The notes: generated from the letters alone by a model not told the origin. A stretch of 64,000 bases of DNA from a bacterium HR40 (GCA_002898275.1 BEIQ01000001.1:737899-801898), one strand, 5' to 3'. Numbered from the stretch's first letter, positions 1 through 9,494 are shown. Numbers and translations are program-made.

Positions 1-1249
1 CACCCGTCGCCATGGCCGCCTCGGCCACCGCTGGCGGCACGTGGGTGATGAGGCGCGGGTCGAAGGGGGTGGGGATCAGATAGTCCGGACCGTAGCGCAG
101 AGTGGCACCGCGATAGGCGGCCGACACTTCGTCCGGTACCTCCTCGCGTGCCAAAGCGGCGAGCGCGTGCACGGCGGCGATCTTCATCGCCTCGTTGATG
201 GTCGAGGCACGCACGTCGAGGGCACCGCGAAAGATGTAGGGAAACCCGAGGACGTTGTTGACCTGGTTGGGATAGTCGGAGCGACCGGTGGCAATGATGA
301 CATCGCCACGCACCGCCTTCGCCTCCGCCGGTGTGATCTCCGGGTCGGGATTGGCCATGGCGAAGATGATGGGGTTTTTCGCCATGCTCCGCACCATCTC
401 CGGAGTGAAGGCGCCCTTCGCCGACAAACCGAAGAGCACATCGGCGCCGCGCACCGCTTCCTCGAGCGTTCTCAGGCTGGTGTCGACGGCGTGCGCCGAC
501 TTCCATTGGTTCATCCCCTGTTCGCGCCCGCGGTAGATGACACCCCGCGTGTCGCACAGGATCACATGGTCATGCGGCACCCCCATGGCCTTGAGCAGCT
601 CGGCACAGGCGATGCCCGCGGCACCTGCGCCGTTGATGACGATCCGCACCGACCGCAGCGAGCGGCCGGTGATATCGAGGGCATTGAGCAAGCCGGCTGC
701 CGCGATGATCGCCGTCCCGTGCTGGTCGTCATGGAAGACGGGAATGTCGCAGAGCTCGCGCAGCCGCTGCTCGATGATGAAACATTCGGGGGCGCGAATG
801 TCCTCGAGATTGATGCCGCCAAAGGTCGGGGCGATGAGCGACACGCACTGGACGAAGGCGTCGACGTCTTCCGTCGCCACCTCGAGGTCGATACCGTCGA
901 TGTCGGCGAAGCGTTTGAAGAGGACCGCCTTGCCCTCCATCACCGGCTTGGCGCCGAGGGGGCCGAGATTGCCGAGTCCCAGAACTGCGGTGCCGTTGGA
1001 AATCACCGCCACGAGATTGGCCTTGGCGGTGTAGTCGTAGACCCGGCTGGGATCGCGCGCGATCTCGAGACAGGGGTAGGCGACACCCGGCGAATAGGCC
1101 AGCGACAAGTCGCGTTGCGTACCGAGGGGCTTGGTCGCCACCACCTCGATCTTGCCTGGCTTGCCGCGGGCATGCAGTTCGAGCGCCTCTTCCGGCGTGA
1201 TCTGCAGTCGCGGCTCGCTGCGGATGCCCTCGTCGAATTGGCCGGCCAT
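1..1249 (-). CDS. maeB: NADP-dependent malic enzyme, C-terminus cut by window edge
   Basis: Catalyses oxidative decarboxylation of malate to pyruvate with NAD(P)+ and a divalent metal. About 416 N-terminal residues are visible. They begin [13 protein letters not shown], then carry the malic-domain motif FHDDQHGTA and the nucleotide-binding motif [13 protein letters not shown]. The ATG at 1249 follows a purine-rich GGAGGGAG on the minus strand. The frame runs off the left edge with no stop. Family members in this class usually continue into a phosphotransacetylase-like domain (about 750 residues in all), which would lie outside the window. It is the last visible gene of a minus-strand run, 109 bases after the DUF447 gene. 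Confidence 0.95.
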   Translation of the reverse strand, partial: MAGQFDEGIRSEPRLQITPEEALELHARGKPGKIEVVATKPLGTQRDLSLAYSPGVAYPCLEIARDPSRVYDYTAKANLVAVISNGTAVLGLGNLGPLGAKPVMEGKAVLFKRFADIDGIDLEVATEDVDAFVQCVSLIAPTFGGINLEDIRAPECFIIEQRLRELCDIPVFHDDQHGTAIIAAAGLLNALDITGRSLRSVRIVINGAGAAGIACAELLKAMGVPHDHVILCDTRGVIYRGREQGMNQWKSAHAVDTSLRTLEEAVRGADVLFGLSAKGAFTPEMVRSMAKNPIIFAMANPDPEITPAEAKAVRGDVIIATGRSDYPNQVNNVLGFPYIFRGALDVRASTINEAMKIAAVHALAALAREEVPDEVSAAYRGATLRYGPDYLIPTPFDPRLITHVPPAVAEAAMATG

Positions 1250-1358
1250 GCTCCCTCCGCCGGATTCCGACGCCTTACCGCCCGAAGTCGCACCGCGGTT
1301 CATACGCCCGCTCGCGCCATGGCCGCAAGCCCGGGCAGGCGGCTTCGCTGCGCCCATC

Positions 1359-1907
1359 CTACGGCAGGGCGTCGCGGATCCACGTCCACGCCTCTCGCTC
1401 CGCCTCCCCTGCCGTCTTGTCGACGAGCGGAGCGAGGGCCGCGATCGCCTCGCGGATCTGCTCTGCCGGCAGCAGGTGGCGACGGGACAGCAAAATACAG
1501 GCCTCGATCACCGCATGGCGAGCCCGATTGAAACCATCGAACGGCGCATGCACGGCGGCGTGCACCACGCGGAAGCGAAACCTCGGTCGGGTAGGATCCT
1601 CGACGATGTCCACCAGCTCCAGCTCTTCATGAGCGAGCGCGGCCTCGAGCCGGAACCCGCGCACACGCTCTGCGGGCAAGAGCGGCCAATGACTGCGGCG
1701 GTGGGTGATGAGGCCGGCGAAGATCCGAACGTCCTGCACATAGTTCACGCAAGCCACAGCGTCGCGCCGCAGATTGGCGAGGGTCGTCGAAGGATGGAAG
1801 GGCGCGAGAATGCGCCTTTCGCCCTCGACGATCACCCCGAGCGGGGCGAGATGGGGTCGACCGTCGGCGGCGAGAGTGGCGACGATGCTCTCGCGGATCA
1901 AAGGCAT
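1359..1907 (-). CDS. DUF447 family protein
   Basis: A 182-residue protein of the DUF447 family, a flavin-reductase-like fold of unknown reaction found in archaea and in bacteria with tetrahydromethanopterin (H4MPT)-linked C1 metabolism. The N-terminus ([11 protein letters not shown], then [11 protein letters not shown]) and the [11 protein letters not shown] stretch fit the family. Its ATG lies two bases after the TGA of the DUF6513 gene upstream, so the two are almost surely cotranscribed and probably translationally coupled. The family call comes from recall of its pattern and its pairing; no catalytic residue can be assigned. Confidence 0.75.
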   Translation of the reverse strand: MPLIRESIVATLAADGRPHLAPLGVIVEGERRILAPFHPSTTLANLRRDAVACVNYVQDVRIFAGLITHRRSHWPLLPAERVRGFRLEAALAHEELELVDIVEDPTRPRFRFRVVHAAVHAPFDGFNRARHAVIEACILLSRRHLLPAEQIREAIAALAPLVDKTAGEAEREAWTWIRDALP

Positions 1908-1909
1908 CT

Positions 1910-3322
1910 TCAGCTCTCCCTGCCGCGTCCGCTCTGCACCGTCGGACCCGCGGGGGCAAAATGGCTACGATCGGCGGAAGGCTGAGGATCCACCGCGCAG
2001 CCCCAAAAGAGCGGTTCGTCTTGGACGTAACGTTTGCCGAGCTTGAGGGCGATCTCGGCGCGGGCGAGCTCGACCCCGAGGTAGAAGGCATGCCCGCCAT
2101 CGCGCTCGACGCCGAGATCGGCAAAGACGGCGAAGGGATCTGCCACCACACGGTGCAGATCGCGGTTGTAGACGTGGATGCCGTCCTCGGCGACCTCGAT
2201 CCGGAAGTTCCGGTCGCGCACTTCCCGGGCGAGCTCGGCGATCTCGGCCGCCGTGCGCGGGAACGGACGGCGATCGCGCAGACACAACAGCGAGGGGTCG
2301 ATGCGCTGAGGCAAACTGCCTTCCTCGCGCGCACGAAAGAGGATCCGCCGCGCCCGGTCGGCCTCCACCACCGCCCGTCGGCAGTGCGGGCTGACCTGGA
2401 CCACCAGCACATTGCGGATCCCGAGTTCCGAACAGATGCCCATGACCGTCATGGTGATGCCGGTGGTATCGGCATCGGTGAGCTCGGTCAAATTGCCGAT
2501 CCCCATCAGCATCTCGACCTCGGGCAGCTTTCGCCGGAGCTCGGCATAGCGCACGATCGAGGCGGCGAAGCCCATGTGGATCGGATCGAGCACAGGATCC
2601 GCCAGAAATGGCTTGCCGGCGCGCAGCAGCTGCTCGCAGGCACGCACCAGGCTGTCGAGATCGCCCGGGCGGGCCGGTACGAGAACGGGAACGGCGGCAT
2701 GCTCCAGAGCGAGATCGAGACCCCTTTCATCGAGGCTCAGGAGATAGTCGGCACCGGCGCGGGCCGCCCGGGCAAGCTCGTGGCGATCGCCGGAATCGAC
2801 GCTCACCCTGTGGCCCTCGGCGTGCAACGCTGCGATCGCCTCCTCGAGGTGCGGGAAGGGAGTTCCCGGCAAACAACCGAGGTCGACGACATCCGCGCCC
2901 TGTGCCCGCAGTCGACGCGCCCGCTCCAGTATGGCATCGACCCCGAGCTGGGGGGCCTCCACGATCTCGGCGAAAATGCGAATGTCGTAGCCCGACAGAT
3001 CGGGCGGGCCACCCGGCCGGCCGAGCCATTCGGGTAGGTCCTCGAGCTCGTCCGGGCCGCGCACGAAGGGTACACCGAACGCCGCCTCGAGCCGCGCGAG
3101 ATCGCCGCGGAAGCGGCCGGGCAGCACGACCCGCGTGGCGCCGTGGACCGACCCGAGACGCCGCAACACGATCTCTGTGGTCATGAGGGCCGCGACCTTG
3201 ACCCCCATCTGACGCACCTCGAAGGTGAACGGTGGCTCGCCCAGGCGCGCGAGCACGCGCCGCAAGCGAGGCTCGGCAAGACGCCCGGTCAAGAACAGGA
3301 TGTGCTCGGCCCGCTCAACCAC
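1910..3322 (-). CDS. DUF6513 / dihydropteroate synthase-like pterin-binding protein
   Basis: A 470-residue protein with an N-terminal DUF6513-like region (roughly 1-105) followed by a TIM-barrel pterin-binding domain (roughly 110-400). The barrel is marked by GADVVDLGCLPG, VSVDSGD, LADPVLDPIHMG and the MGIGNLTELTDADT stretch. Ordinary FolP is about 280 residues and has different motifs, so this is not folate DHPS. Such proteins occur in methanogens and in H4MPT-using bacteria, and are thought to act in assembly of the pterin cofactor. The start is GTG, with GAAGGAG only one base upstream; a slightly later start cannot be excluded. DUF447 follows directly. Confidence 0.8.
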   Translation of the reverse strand: MVERAEHILFLTGRLAEPRLRRVLARLGEPPFTFEVRQMGVKVAALMTTEIVLRRLGSVHGATRVVLPGRFRGDLARLEAAFGVPFVRGPDELEDLPEWLGRPGGPPDLSGYDIRIFAEIVEAPQLGVDAILERARRLRAQGADVVDLGCLPGTPFPHLEEAIAALHAEGHRVSVDSGDRHELARAARAGADYLLSLDERGLDLALEHAAVPVLVPARPGDLDSLVRACEQLLRAGKPFLADPVLDPIHMGFAASIVRYAELRRKLPEVEMLMGIGNLTELTDADTTGITMTVMGICSELGIRNVLVVQVSPHCRRAVVEADRARRILFRAREEGSLPQRIDPSLLCLRDRRPFPRTAAEIAELAREVRDRNFRIEVAEDGIHVYNRDLHRVVADPFAVFADLGVERDGGHAFYLGVELARAEIALKLGKRYVQDEPLFWGCAVDPQPSADRSHFAPAGPTVQSGRGRES

Positions 3323-3710
3323 GCTCCTTCGTCCGAACCTGCGATCCGTCCCCTGCGGAACTGGTAGCCGCAGGCTGGCGATCCAGTCCCCACTCGGAAA
3401 GCCCGCCGCGCGAGGGTTGGGCGGACTCCTTGCGCCGCCTGCCTCCCCGCGCCGGCCGCCACCATCCCCCTCGCGTCGCGACCGACCGCTCCCTTTTCGG
3501 CGAGAGCCCGAACGGTGCGAGGCCGAGAGCCTGCCTGCCGATTCGGGCGGCTTGGCGCGTCGGCGCGGCGGTACGGGACGGGCCCCTCTCCGGCTCCTCC
3601 GTCTGGCCGTCGATCGCGGCCCCGACGAGGTCGTCCTCGTCGGCTCTTGGAATAGTGCCTACAAGCCTCCTCCAGCCCCACCGGTCGGACGTCGGGTCGA
3701 AGATCGGCGC
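3323..3710. other. Gene-free stretch between the MFS gene and the DUF6513 gene
   Basis: This 388-base stretch lies between the stop of the LplT-like transporter and the start of the DUF6513 gene, both on the minus strand. Open frames cross it on both strands, but their amino-acid composition (long Arg/Ala/Pro runs) is that of chance frames in GC-rich DNA. I found no convincing hairpin, RNA gene or promoter. It presumably holds the promoter of the DUF6513-DUF447 unit. Confidence 0.5.
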
Positions 3711-5021
3711 TCAGATCGACGCCCGACGGCGCGCTGCAGCGAAGCGGAAGAGCGGCAAGGTGCACAAGAAGTTGAGACCGGCGGTGGCGAGCAACACCTC
3801 TTCGATCTCGGCCCCCGCCGCGAGGGCGGCCGCGACGATCGCTGCCGAGAGGACGAGAAAGAGGGCATTGACGATATTGTTGGCGGCGACGATCCGCCCG
3901 CGCGCTTCGCGCGGGGCTCGAGCCTGCAGGAACGCATAGAGCGGGACCACGAACACCCCGCCTGCCAAGGCCAGGGCGAAGAGGTCGACGAGCAATCGCC
4001 AAACCCCTCGAGCCGCGAGAAAGGCCGTCGGTCCTGCGGGGGTGGCGAAGGGTGCGATATCCTCGGTGGCATGGACGAGATCCAACCCCAAAAGAGCGAT
4101 GGCTGCCAGCGCCCAGGGAACCGGCGCGAGGCTGACCCGGTCGTGGACCAGTCGCCGGGTCGCGAGCGCGCCCACGGCGATACCGAAGACGAAGGTGGCA
4201 AGGAACAGCGTCGCGGCGCGTTCGTTCGCCCCGAGCTCGGCGCGTGCAAAGGCCGGGATCTGGGCGAGATACACTCCCCCCAACGCCCAAAACCAGGATA
4301 TGGCGAGCGACGCGTGCCAGACCTCCCGCTGCCTTCGCAGCCCGCGCAAAAGGGCGAGGGTGGGGCGCAAGAGGGCGATACGCCGCGGCAGCTCCGGTGC
4401 CGCCGCCGGGCAGTCGGGAAGTGCCAGGGTCGCCAGCCAGCCGATCACCGAGGCAGCCAGACCGGCGGCTCCCACGAGCCACGGTCCACCGTCGAGCGTG
4501 AACAGCACGCTTCCCAGAATGGTCCCGACGAGGATGGCGAGAAAGGTCGAGGCCTCGATGTGCCCATTCGCCGCCACGAGCTCCTCCTCGCGCAACAGTT
4601 CCGGCAGGATGCCGTATTTGAGCGGGCCGAAGAAGGTCGACTGCACGCCCATGAGGAACAGGACAGAGAGCGCAGCCGGCGCGCTCGCGGCGAGCAACGC
4701 GAGGGTGGCGGTGACGCCCAAGGGGATTTCGGCGAACTTGATCCAGCGCACGAGCCGCGGTTTCGGCAAGCGGTCCGCGAGCTCACCGGCAAGTCCCGAG
4801 AACACCAGGAAGGGTAACACCAGGACTGCCCCTGCCATCGTCGCTGCCGCCGCTCCCGTCTCCGGATCTCCGGTGAAGACGGCGAGCACGACGATCGCGC
4901 CTTTGAGGAGATTGTCGTGGAAGGCACCGAGGGCTTGGGCGACGAAGATCGGCAAAAACCGCCGCGAGCGGAGAAGGGGTGCGTTCTCGCGGGAGCGTTC
5001 TGGAAGGAAGGGATCAGCCAC
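3711..5021 (-). CDS. MFS transporter, lysophospholipid transporter (LplT)-like
   Basis: A 436-residue major facilitator with about 12 membrane segments. The N-terminus FLPIFVAQALGAFHDNLLKG matches the LplT-type domain, which is also found fused to acyltransferase domains in Aas proteins. LplT flips lysophospholipids across the inner membrane for re-acylation. No acyltransferase domain or aas gene is present here. The frame is open much further upstream, to 5381, but that part would overlap tlyA on the other strand and reads as low-complexity Ser/Arg. I therefore chose the GTG at 5021, just before the first conserved residues. It is divergent from tlyA, 103 bases apart. Confidence 0.85.
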   Translation of the reverse strand: MADPFLPERSRENAPLLRSRRFLPIFVAQALGAFHDNLLKGAIVVLAVFTGDPETGAAAATMAGAVLVLPFLVFSGLAGELADRLPKPRLVRWIKFAEIPLGVTATLALLAASAPAALSVLFLMGVQSTFFGPLKYGILPELLREEELVAANGHIEASTFLAILVGTILGSVLFTLDGGPWLVGAAGLAASVIGWLATLALPDCPAAAPELPRRIALLRPTLALLRGLRRQREVWHASLAISWFWALGGVYLAQIPAFARAELGANERAATLFLATFVFGIAVGALATRRLVHDRVSLAPVPWALAAIALLGLDLVHATEDIAPFATPAGPTAFLAARGVWRLLVDLFALALAGGVFVVPLYAFLQARAPREARGRIVAANNIVNALFLVLSAAIVAAALAAGAEIEEVLLATAGLNFLCTLPLFRFAAARRRASI

Positions 5022-5124
5022 GCTATCTGGCCTCGCGCGGGGCCGGCTCGAGCCTAGCGAAAGGCGGACCGCCTGCCGAGATCCGGCCCTTTTTCTACCT
5101 TCGACTGTTCCGATCGTCTCGAGC

Positions 5125-5904
5125 GTGCGCAAGATCCGTCTCGACCAGCTGCTGGTGTCCCGCGGGCTCGCCGAAAATCCGAGCCGCGCCCGGGCCTTGC
5201 TGCTCGAGGGGCGGGTGTTTTCCGGCGACCGCCGGCTCGACAAAGGGGGGATGCTGCTCGATCCGGAGACCCCGCTCGAAGTGCGAAGCGGCCCCCGCTG
5301 GGTGTCCCGCGGCGCGCTCAAACTCCTCGCCGCCCTCGACACCTTCGGCATCGACCCAGCCGGCAAGATCGCCGTCGACATCGGGGCTTCGACCGGTGGC
5401 TTTACCCAGGTGTTGCTCGAGCGCGGTGCCGCTCGCGTCTATGCCGTCGACGTCGGCCACGGCCAGCTCGACTGGCGGCTTCGCCACGATCCCCGGGTGG
5501 TGGTACTCGAGCGCACCAATGCCCGTTATCTCGACCGCAGCCACGTGCCGGAGCCCGTCGACCTCCTGGTCTGCGATGCGAGCTTCATCTCCTTGCGCAC
5601 GCTTTTGCCGGCACCGCTCGCACTGGCCGCCCCCCGAGCGACCCTCGTCGCCCTCATCAAACCCCAATTCGAAGTCGGCAAAGGTCGCGTGGGCAAGGGC
5701 GGGGTGGTGCGCGATCCAGCCCTGCATGCCGAGGTGTGCGCGAACATTCGCAACTGGCTCGAGCAGGAGATGGGCTGGCGGGTGCTCGGCACCATGAAGA
5801 GCCCGATCGTCGGGCCAGCAGGGAACTGCGAGTTCCTGACGGCAGCGATCAGGACCGAGCTTCGGCCTGCAGACGCTGAAAGCCCGCCTCGAGATCGCGG
5901 ATGA
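5125..5904 (+). CDS. tlyA: TlyA family RNA methyltransferase (2'-O-methyltransferase / hemolysin A)
   Basis: A 259-residue protein with an N-terminal S4 RNA-binding domain (about 1-60, beginning VRKIRLDQLLVSRGL) and an FtsJ-like Rossmann methyltransferase domain. The SAM-binding loop is AVDIGASTGGFTQ, and VCDASFISL and ALIKPQFEVGK follow. TlyA 2'-O-methylates rRNA in mycobacteria; the target here is not proven. The GTG at 5125 directly precedes the first conserved residue. The last 18 residues lie beyond the usual family end and overlap the 3' end of metC on the opposite strand. Confidence 0.93.
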   Translation: MRKIRLDQLLVSRGLAENPSRARALLLEGRVFSGDRRLDKGGMLLDPETPLEVRSGPRWVSRGALKLLAALDTFGIDPAGKIAVDIGASTGGFTQVLLERGAARVYAVDVGHGQLDWRLRHDPRVVVLERTNARYLDRSHVPEPVDLLVCDASFISLRTLLPAPLALAAPRATLVALIKPQFEVGKGRVGKGGVVRDPALHAEVCANIRNWLEQEMGWRVLGTMKSPIVGPAGNCEFLTAAIRTELRPADAESPPRDRG

Positions 5905-7015
5905 GGTCCTCTGGATCCTCGAGCCCGATGTGCAGCCGCAGAGTCGGTCCCTCGGCCCGCCAAGGAACGGCCGTGCGCCAACGTTCGGGATAGGTGACGA
6001 GGACCAGGCTCTCGAAGCCCCCCCAGCTCGCCCCGATGCCGAAGTGCTGCAAGCCATCGACCATGGCGCACACCGCCTTTTTGGGAAACGGCTTGAGGAC
6101 CAGCCCGAAGAGACCGGACGCACCGGTGAAGTCGCGCCGCCAGAGGGAGTGGTCGGGATGGCTCTCGAGGGCGGGATAGAGCACCCGTGCGACCTCCGGC
6201 CGGCGCTCGAGCCAGCGCGCTACCTCGAGCGCACTCTTTTGGTGCCGTTCGAGACGCGCCACCAGTGTGCGCAGACCGCGCAGCGCGAGCCAGCAGTCCT
6301 CGGGCGAGGCGGGGGCACCGAATTCGTAGATCCGCTGGCGGAGGAACATGTGGATGGCCTCGCCGGTCGTCACCGCCCCCATCATGAGGTCGGAATGACC
6401 GCCGATGTATTTGGTGACCGCCTGAATCGAAATGTCCACGCCGCAGGCGAGCGGTTTGAAGAAGACGGGGGTGGCCCAGGTGTTGTCGATCGCAGTCAGC
6501 ACCCCTCGCTTCTTCGCTACTTCGACGATAGCCGGTACGTCCTGCACCTCGAAGGTGAGGGAGCCTGGCGATTCGAGAAAGATCAGCCGGGTATTGGGAC
6601 GGATGAGGGCGTCGATCTCCGCGCCGAGGCGGGGATCGTAGTAGGAGGTCTCGACACCGAAGCGGGCCAGCGTGCGGTCGCAGAACTGGCGTGTCGGCGC
6701 GTACACCGAGTCGACGACGAGGATGTGGTCGCCTGCCTGGGTGAGGGCCGCCAATACGAGATTGCAGGCGGCCTTACCGGAAGCCAGGGCGATGGAGCGA
6801 TGGCCACCCTCGAGCGCAGCGAGCGCCTCCTCGAAGGCATAGGTGGTGGACGTCCCGGCTCGCCCATAGGTGATCCCCTCGTGGGTGCGGGCACGCTCGT
6901 AGGCCTCGACGGAGGGGAACAGAATGGTCGAGGCGCGAGAGATGGGAGGGTTGACCGGGCCGTGCCGGTGCGCCGGCTCCCGGCCGGCGACGGTGACCAG
7001 AGTGGCATCGCGCAT
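5849..7015 (-). CDS. metC: Cystathionine beta-lyase
   Basis: A 388-residue PLP enzyme of the Cys/Met-metabolism family that cleaves cystathionine to homocysteine, pyruvate and ammonia in methionine synthesis. The Schiff-base lysine is Lys202 in AVTKYIGGHSD. Other family marks are TYGRAGTSTTYAFEE (residues 49-63), the AIDNTWATP loop and SWGGFESL near the C-terminus. The frame extends upstream to 7192, but ATG 7015 (MRDATLVTVAGR) gives the normal family length. The 197-base divergent spacer to aapJ has a weak promoter-like pair for aapJ (TTGGCA at 7100 and CATGCT at 7123, 17 apart) overlapping a TGGCA-A-TGCCA palindrome. Confidence 0.93.
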   Translation of the reverse strand: MRDATLVTVAGREPAHRHGPVNPPISRASTILFPSVEAYERARTHEGITYGRAGTSTTYAFEEALAALEGGHRSIALASGKAACNLVLAALTQAGDHILVVDSVYAPTRQFCDRTLARFGVETSYYDPRLGAEIDALIRPNTRLIFLESPGSLTFEVQDVPAIVEVAKKRGVLTAIDNTWATPVFFKPLACGVDISIQAVTKYIGGHSDLMMGAVTTGEAIHMFLRQRIYEFGAPASPEDCWLALRGLRTLVARLERHQKSALEVARWLERRPEVARVLYPALESHPDHSLWRRDFTGASGLFGLVLKPFPKKAVCAMVDGLQHFGIGASWGGFESLVLVTYPERWRTAVPWRAEGPTLRLHIGLEDPEDLIRDLEAGFQRLQAEARS

Positions 7016-7212
7016 GGGGGATCGGGGACTTCCAGCGGGACGGGTCTGCCTTAGCAGGTCGCGCGGGCCTCGCCAACGCGGCAACGCGGGCAGAGGTTGT
7101 TGGCAATGCCACCGTCTCGTGCCATGCTGCAGGCACGCTGCCACGCTGCGGAGGGGAGGGGCGTTCGCTGAGCCGGCGTGGCACCCAAGCACGAACCGAG
7201 AGAGGAGGTCCC

Positions 7213-8235
7213 ATGCGTCCGACCGCTCTGCTGCTCGCCGGAAGCATCCTGGCGAGTCTGCTCGCCGCCACCGCCCACGCGGGTCCGACCTTCGAAGCGG
7301 TGAAGAAGAAGGGCTTCGTCCAATGCGGCGTCAATGGCAGTGGCCTGCCAGGCTTTGCCAGCGTCGACGACAAGGGCAACTGGTCGGGACTGGACATCGA
7401 CCTGTGCCGGGCCGTGGCGGCTGCCGTCTTCGGCGACGCCAATGCGGTGAAATACACTCCGCTCACTGCCAAGGAACGCTTTACGGCGCTGCAGTCGGGC
7501 GAGATCGACTTGCTGTCGCGCAACACCACCTGGACGGCGGTGCGAGACACGGCGCTCGGCCTCGACTTTGCCGGTGTCAATTATTACGATGGCCAGGGGT
7601 TCATGGTGCCGAAGAGCCTAGGGGTGAAGAGCGCGCTCGAGCTCGACGGCGCATCGGTGTGCGTGCAGACAGGTACCACGACGGAGCTCAACCTCGCCGA
7701 CTATTTCCGCGCTAACAATATGTCTTACGAGCCGGTCGTGTTCGAGACCAACGACGAGCTGATCGCCGCCTTCCAGGCGGGACGCTGCGATGTCTTCACG
7801 ACCGACCAGTCCGGCCTCTACTCGAGCCGCACCAAGTTCGCCAATCCCGATGACTATGTCGTTCTCCCGGAAGTGATCTCCAAGGAACCGCTCGGACCGG
7901 CCGTCCGCCACGGCGACAACGAGTGGGCGGACGTCGTGCGCTGGACCCTCTACGCCATGCTCGAGGCCGAGGAGCTCGGCGTGACCAGCCAGAACGTGGA
8001 CGAAATGAAAAATAGCACCAATCCCAACATCCGTCGGCTGCTCGGAGTGGAAGGCGAGATCGGCGCGGGCATGGGTTTGCGCAACGATTTCGCCTACCAG
8101 ATCATCAAGCAGGTCGGGAACTATGGCGAAAGCTTCGAGCGCAATCTCGGAATGAACACTCCGCTCAAGATCGCGCGCGGCCTCAATGATCTTTGGACCC
8201 GGGGCGGCCTGCAGTACGCGATGCCGTTCCGCTGA
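7213..8235 (+). CDS. aapJ: General L-amino acid ABC transporter, periplasmic binding protein
   Basis: A 340-residue solute-binding protein of the polar amino-acid family. Residues 1-23 form a Sec signal peptide ending in a typical AHA cleavage site, so the mature protein is periplasmic. The body shows the SBP-family stretch WSGLDIDLCRAVAAAVFGD and SGEIDLLSRNTTWT, which are characteristic of AapJ/BztA. The start follows a strong AGGAGG. It is the first gene of aapJQMP and is separated from aapQ by a hairpin with a T-tract. That fits the common pattern in which the binding protein is made in excess over the membrane components. Confidence 0.96.
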   Translation: MRPTALLLAGSILASLLAATAHAGPTFEAVKKKGFVQCGVNGSGLPGFASVDDKGNWSGLDIDLCRAVAAAVFGDANAVKYTPLTAKERFTALQSGEIDLLSRNTTWTAVRDTALGLDFAGVNYYDGQGFMVPKSLGVKSALELDGASVCVQTGTTTELNLADYFRANNMSYEPVVFETNDELIAAFQAGRCDVFTTDQSGLYSSRTKFANPDDYVVLPEVISKEPLGPAVRHGDNEWADVVRWTLYAMLEAEELGVTSQNVDEMKNSTNPNIRRLLGVEGEIGAGMGLRNDFAYQIIKQVGNYGESFERNLGMNTPLKIARGLNDLWTRGGLQYAMPFR

Positions 8236-8242
8236 GCTCCAG

Positions 8243-8282
8243 AGGCGCCTGGGCCGGCGCGGTGGCCGACCAGGCGCCTTTT
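8243..8282 (+). terminator. Hairpin with T-tract between aapJ and aapQ (attenuator)
   Basis: The perfect 10-base arms AGGCGCCTGG (8243-8252) and CCAGGCGCCT (8270-8279) pair, with further GGCC/GGCC pairing inside the loop. TTTT (8279-8282) follows at once. This is the form of a Rho-independent terminator. Because aapQMP continues in the same direction 25 bases later, it most likely acts as a partial terminator or as a 3' mRNA-stabilising hairpin for the aapJ message. Confidence 0.75.
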
Positions 8283-8306
8283 GCCTTTGCGGCCGAGGAG
8301 GGAAGG

Positions 8307-9494
8307 ATGAAAAGGGCCGGAGAGACCGGCAGGGCGTCGTCGCGACCGCCGCTCTGGCGCGACGCGCGGGTGCGCGGCATCGCCGCCCAGCTGTTGGTTC
8401 TGGCGCTGGTGGTCGCAGCTGCGGCCTATCTCGTCCACAATACCTTGCTCAATCTGCAACGCCTCGGGGTGCAGACCGGCTTTGGTTTCCTCTCCCAGAC
8501 CGCCGGCTTCGATATCAGCCAGACATTGATCGCCTACGACCGTACCTGGACCTACGGTCGAGCCTTTCTCGTGGGGCTCCTCAATACCTTCTATGTCGCC
8601 ATCGTCGGCATCGTGCTGGCGACCCTCGTCGGGTTCGTTGCCGGCATCGCCCGTCTGTCCTCGAACTGGCTCGTGGCCAAGGTGGCCGCCGCCTATGTCG
8701 AGGTCGTCCGCAACGTGCCGCTGTTGCTCCAGCTCATCGTCTGGTACGTGGTGGTGTTGGGTGGGCTCCCGGCGCCCCAAAACAGCCTCGTTCTGGGCGA
8801 GGGGATCTTCCTCAACGTCCGCGGCCTGTTCGTGCCGCGGCCGTTGCCGGAAGAAGGGTTCGGCGGCGTCCTCGTCGCCGCGATCGCGGCGATCGCCCTG
8901 GCGATCGCCCTCGCGCGCTGGGCCCGCCGGCGCTTCGAAGCGACTGGGCGCGGTTTTCCGGTATTCTGGACCTCCCTCGCGCTGCTCGTCGGCCTGCCGC
9001 TCTTGGCCTTCCTGTTGCTCGGCCGGCCGCTTTCCTTCGATTATCCGCAGCTCGGCAAGTTCCGGGTTACCGGCGGGCTCGTGCTTCTGCCCGAGTTCCT
9101 CGCCATGGTGCTCGGCCTGGCTATCTACACGGCCGCCTTCATCGCCGAGATCGTGCGCGCCGGCATCCTCGCCGTCGACCGCGGTCAGTGGGAGGCCGCC
9201 TACGCGCTCGGCCTCTCCACCGGACAGACGCTTCGGCTGGTGGTGGTGCCCCAGGCAATGCGGGTCATCGTGCCGCCGCAGACCAGCCAATATCTCAATC
9301 TCACCAAGAACTCCTCGCTCGGAGTGGCTATCGCCTATCCCGATTTCTTCAATGTCGCCGGCACTGTCGCCAATCAGACTGGCCAGGCCGTGGAAGTGAT
9401 CGCCATCACCATGGCTGTCTACCTGAGCTTGAGCCTCGCCATCTCGGCCTTCATGAATTGGTACAATGCCCGAGTGAAGCTCGTGGAGCGCTGA
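8307..9494 (+). CDS. aapQ: General L-amino acid ABC transporter, permease AapQ
   Basis: A 395-residue inner-membrane permease of the HisM/GltK-type family, longer than the usual 220-250 residues because of the large insertion typical of AapQ/BztB. The C-terminal inner-membrane loop EAAYALGLSTGQTLRLVVVPQA is the EAA motif that contacts the ATPase. The ATG at 8307 has GAGGAGGGAAGG directly upstream, so I prefer it to the earlier in-frame ATG at 8193, which lies inside aapJ. The stop is followed three bases later by the aapM GTG. Confidence 0.95.
   Translation: MKRAGETGRASSRPPLWRDARVRGIAAQLLVLALVVAAAAYLVHNTLLNLQRLGVQTGFGFLSQTAGFDISQTLIAYDRTWTYGRAFLVGLLNTFYVAIVGIVLATLVGFVAGIARLSSNWLVAKVAAAYVEVVRNVPLLLQLIVWYVVVLGGLPAPQNSLVLGEGIFLNVRGLFVPRPLPEEGFGGVLVAAIAAIALAIALARWARRRFEATGRGFPVFWTSLALLVGLPLLAFLLLGRPLSFDYPQLGKFRVTGGLVLLPEFLAMVLGLAIYTAAFIAEIVRAGILAVDRGQWEAAYALGLSTGQTLRLVVVPQAMRVIVPPQTSQYLNLTKNSSLGVAIAYPDFFNVAGTVANQTGQAVEVIAITMAVYLSLSLAISAFMNWYNARVKLVER

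Noticed and set aside
5022-5381. N-terminal extension of the LplT-like transporter frame
   Set aside because: It would overlap tlyA on the other strand, is low-complexity Ser/Arg, and precedes the normal start of the MFS fold.
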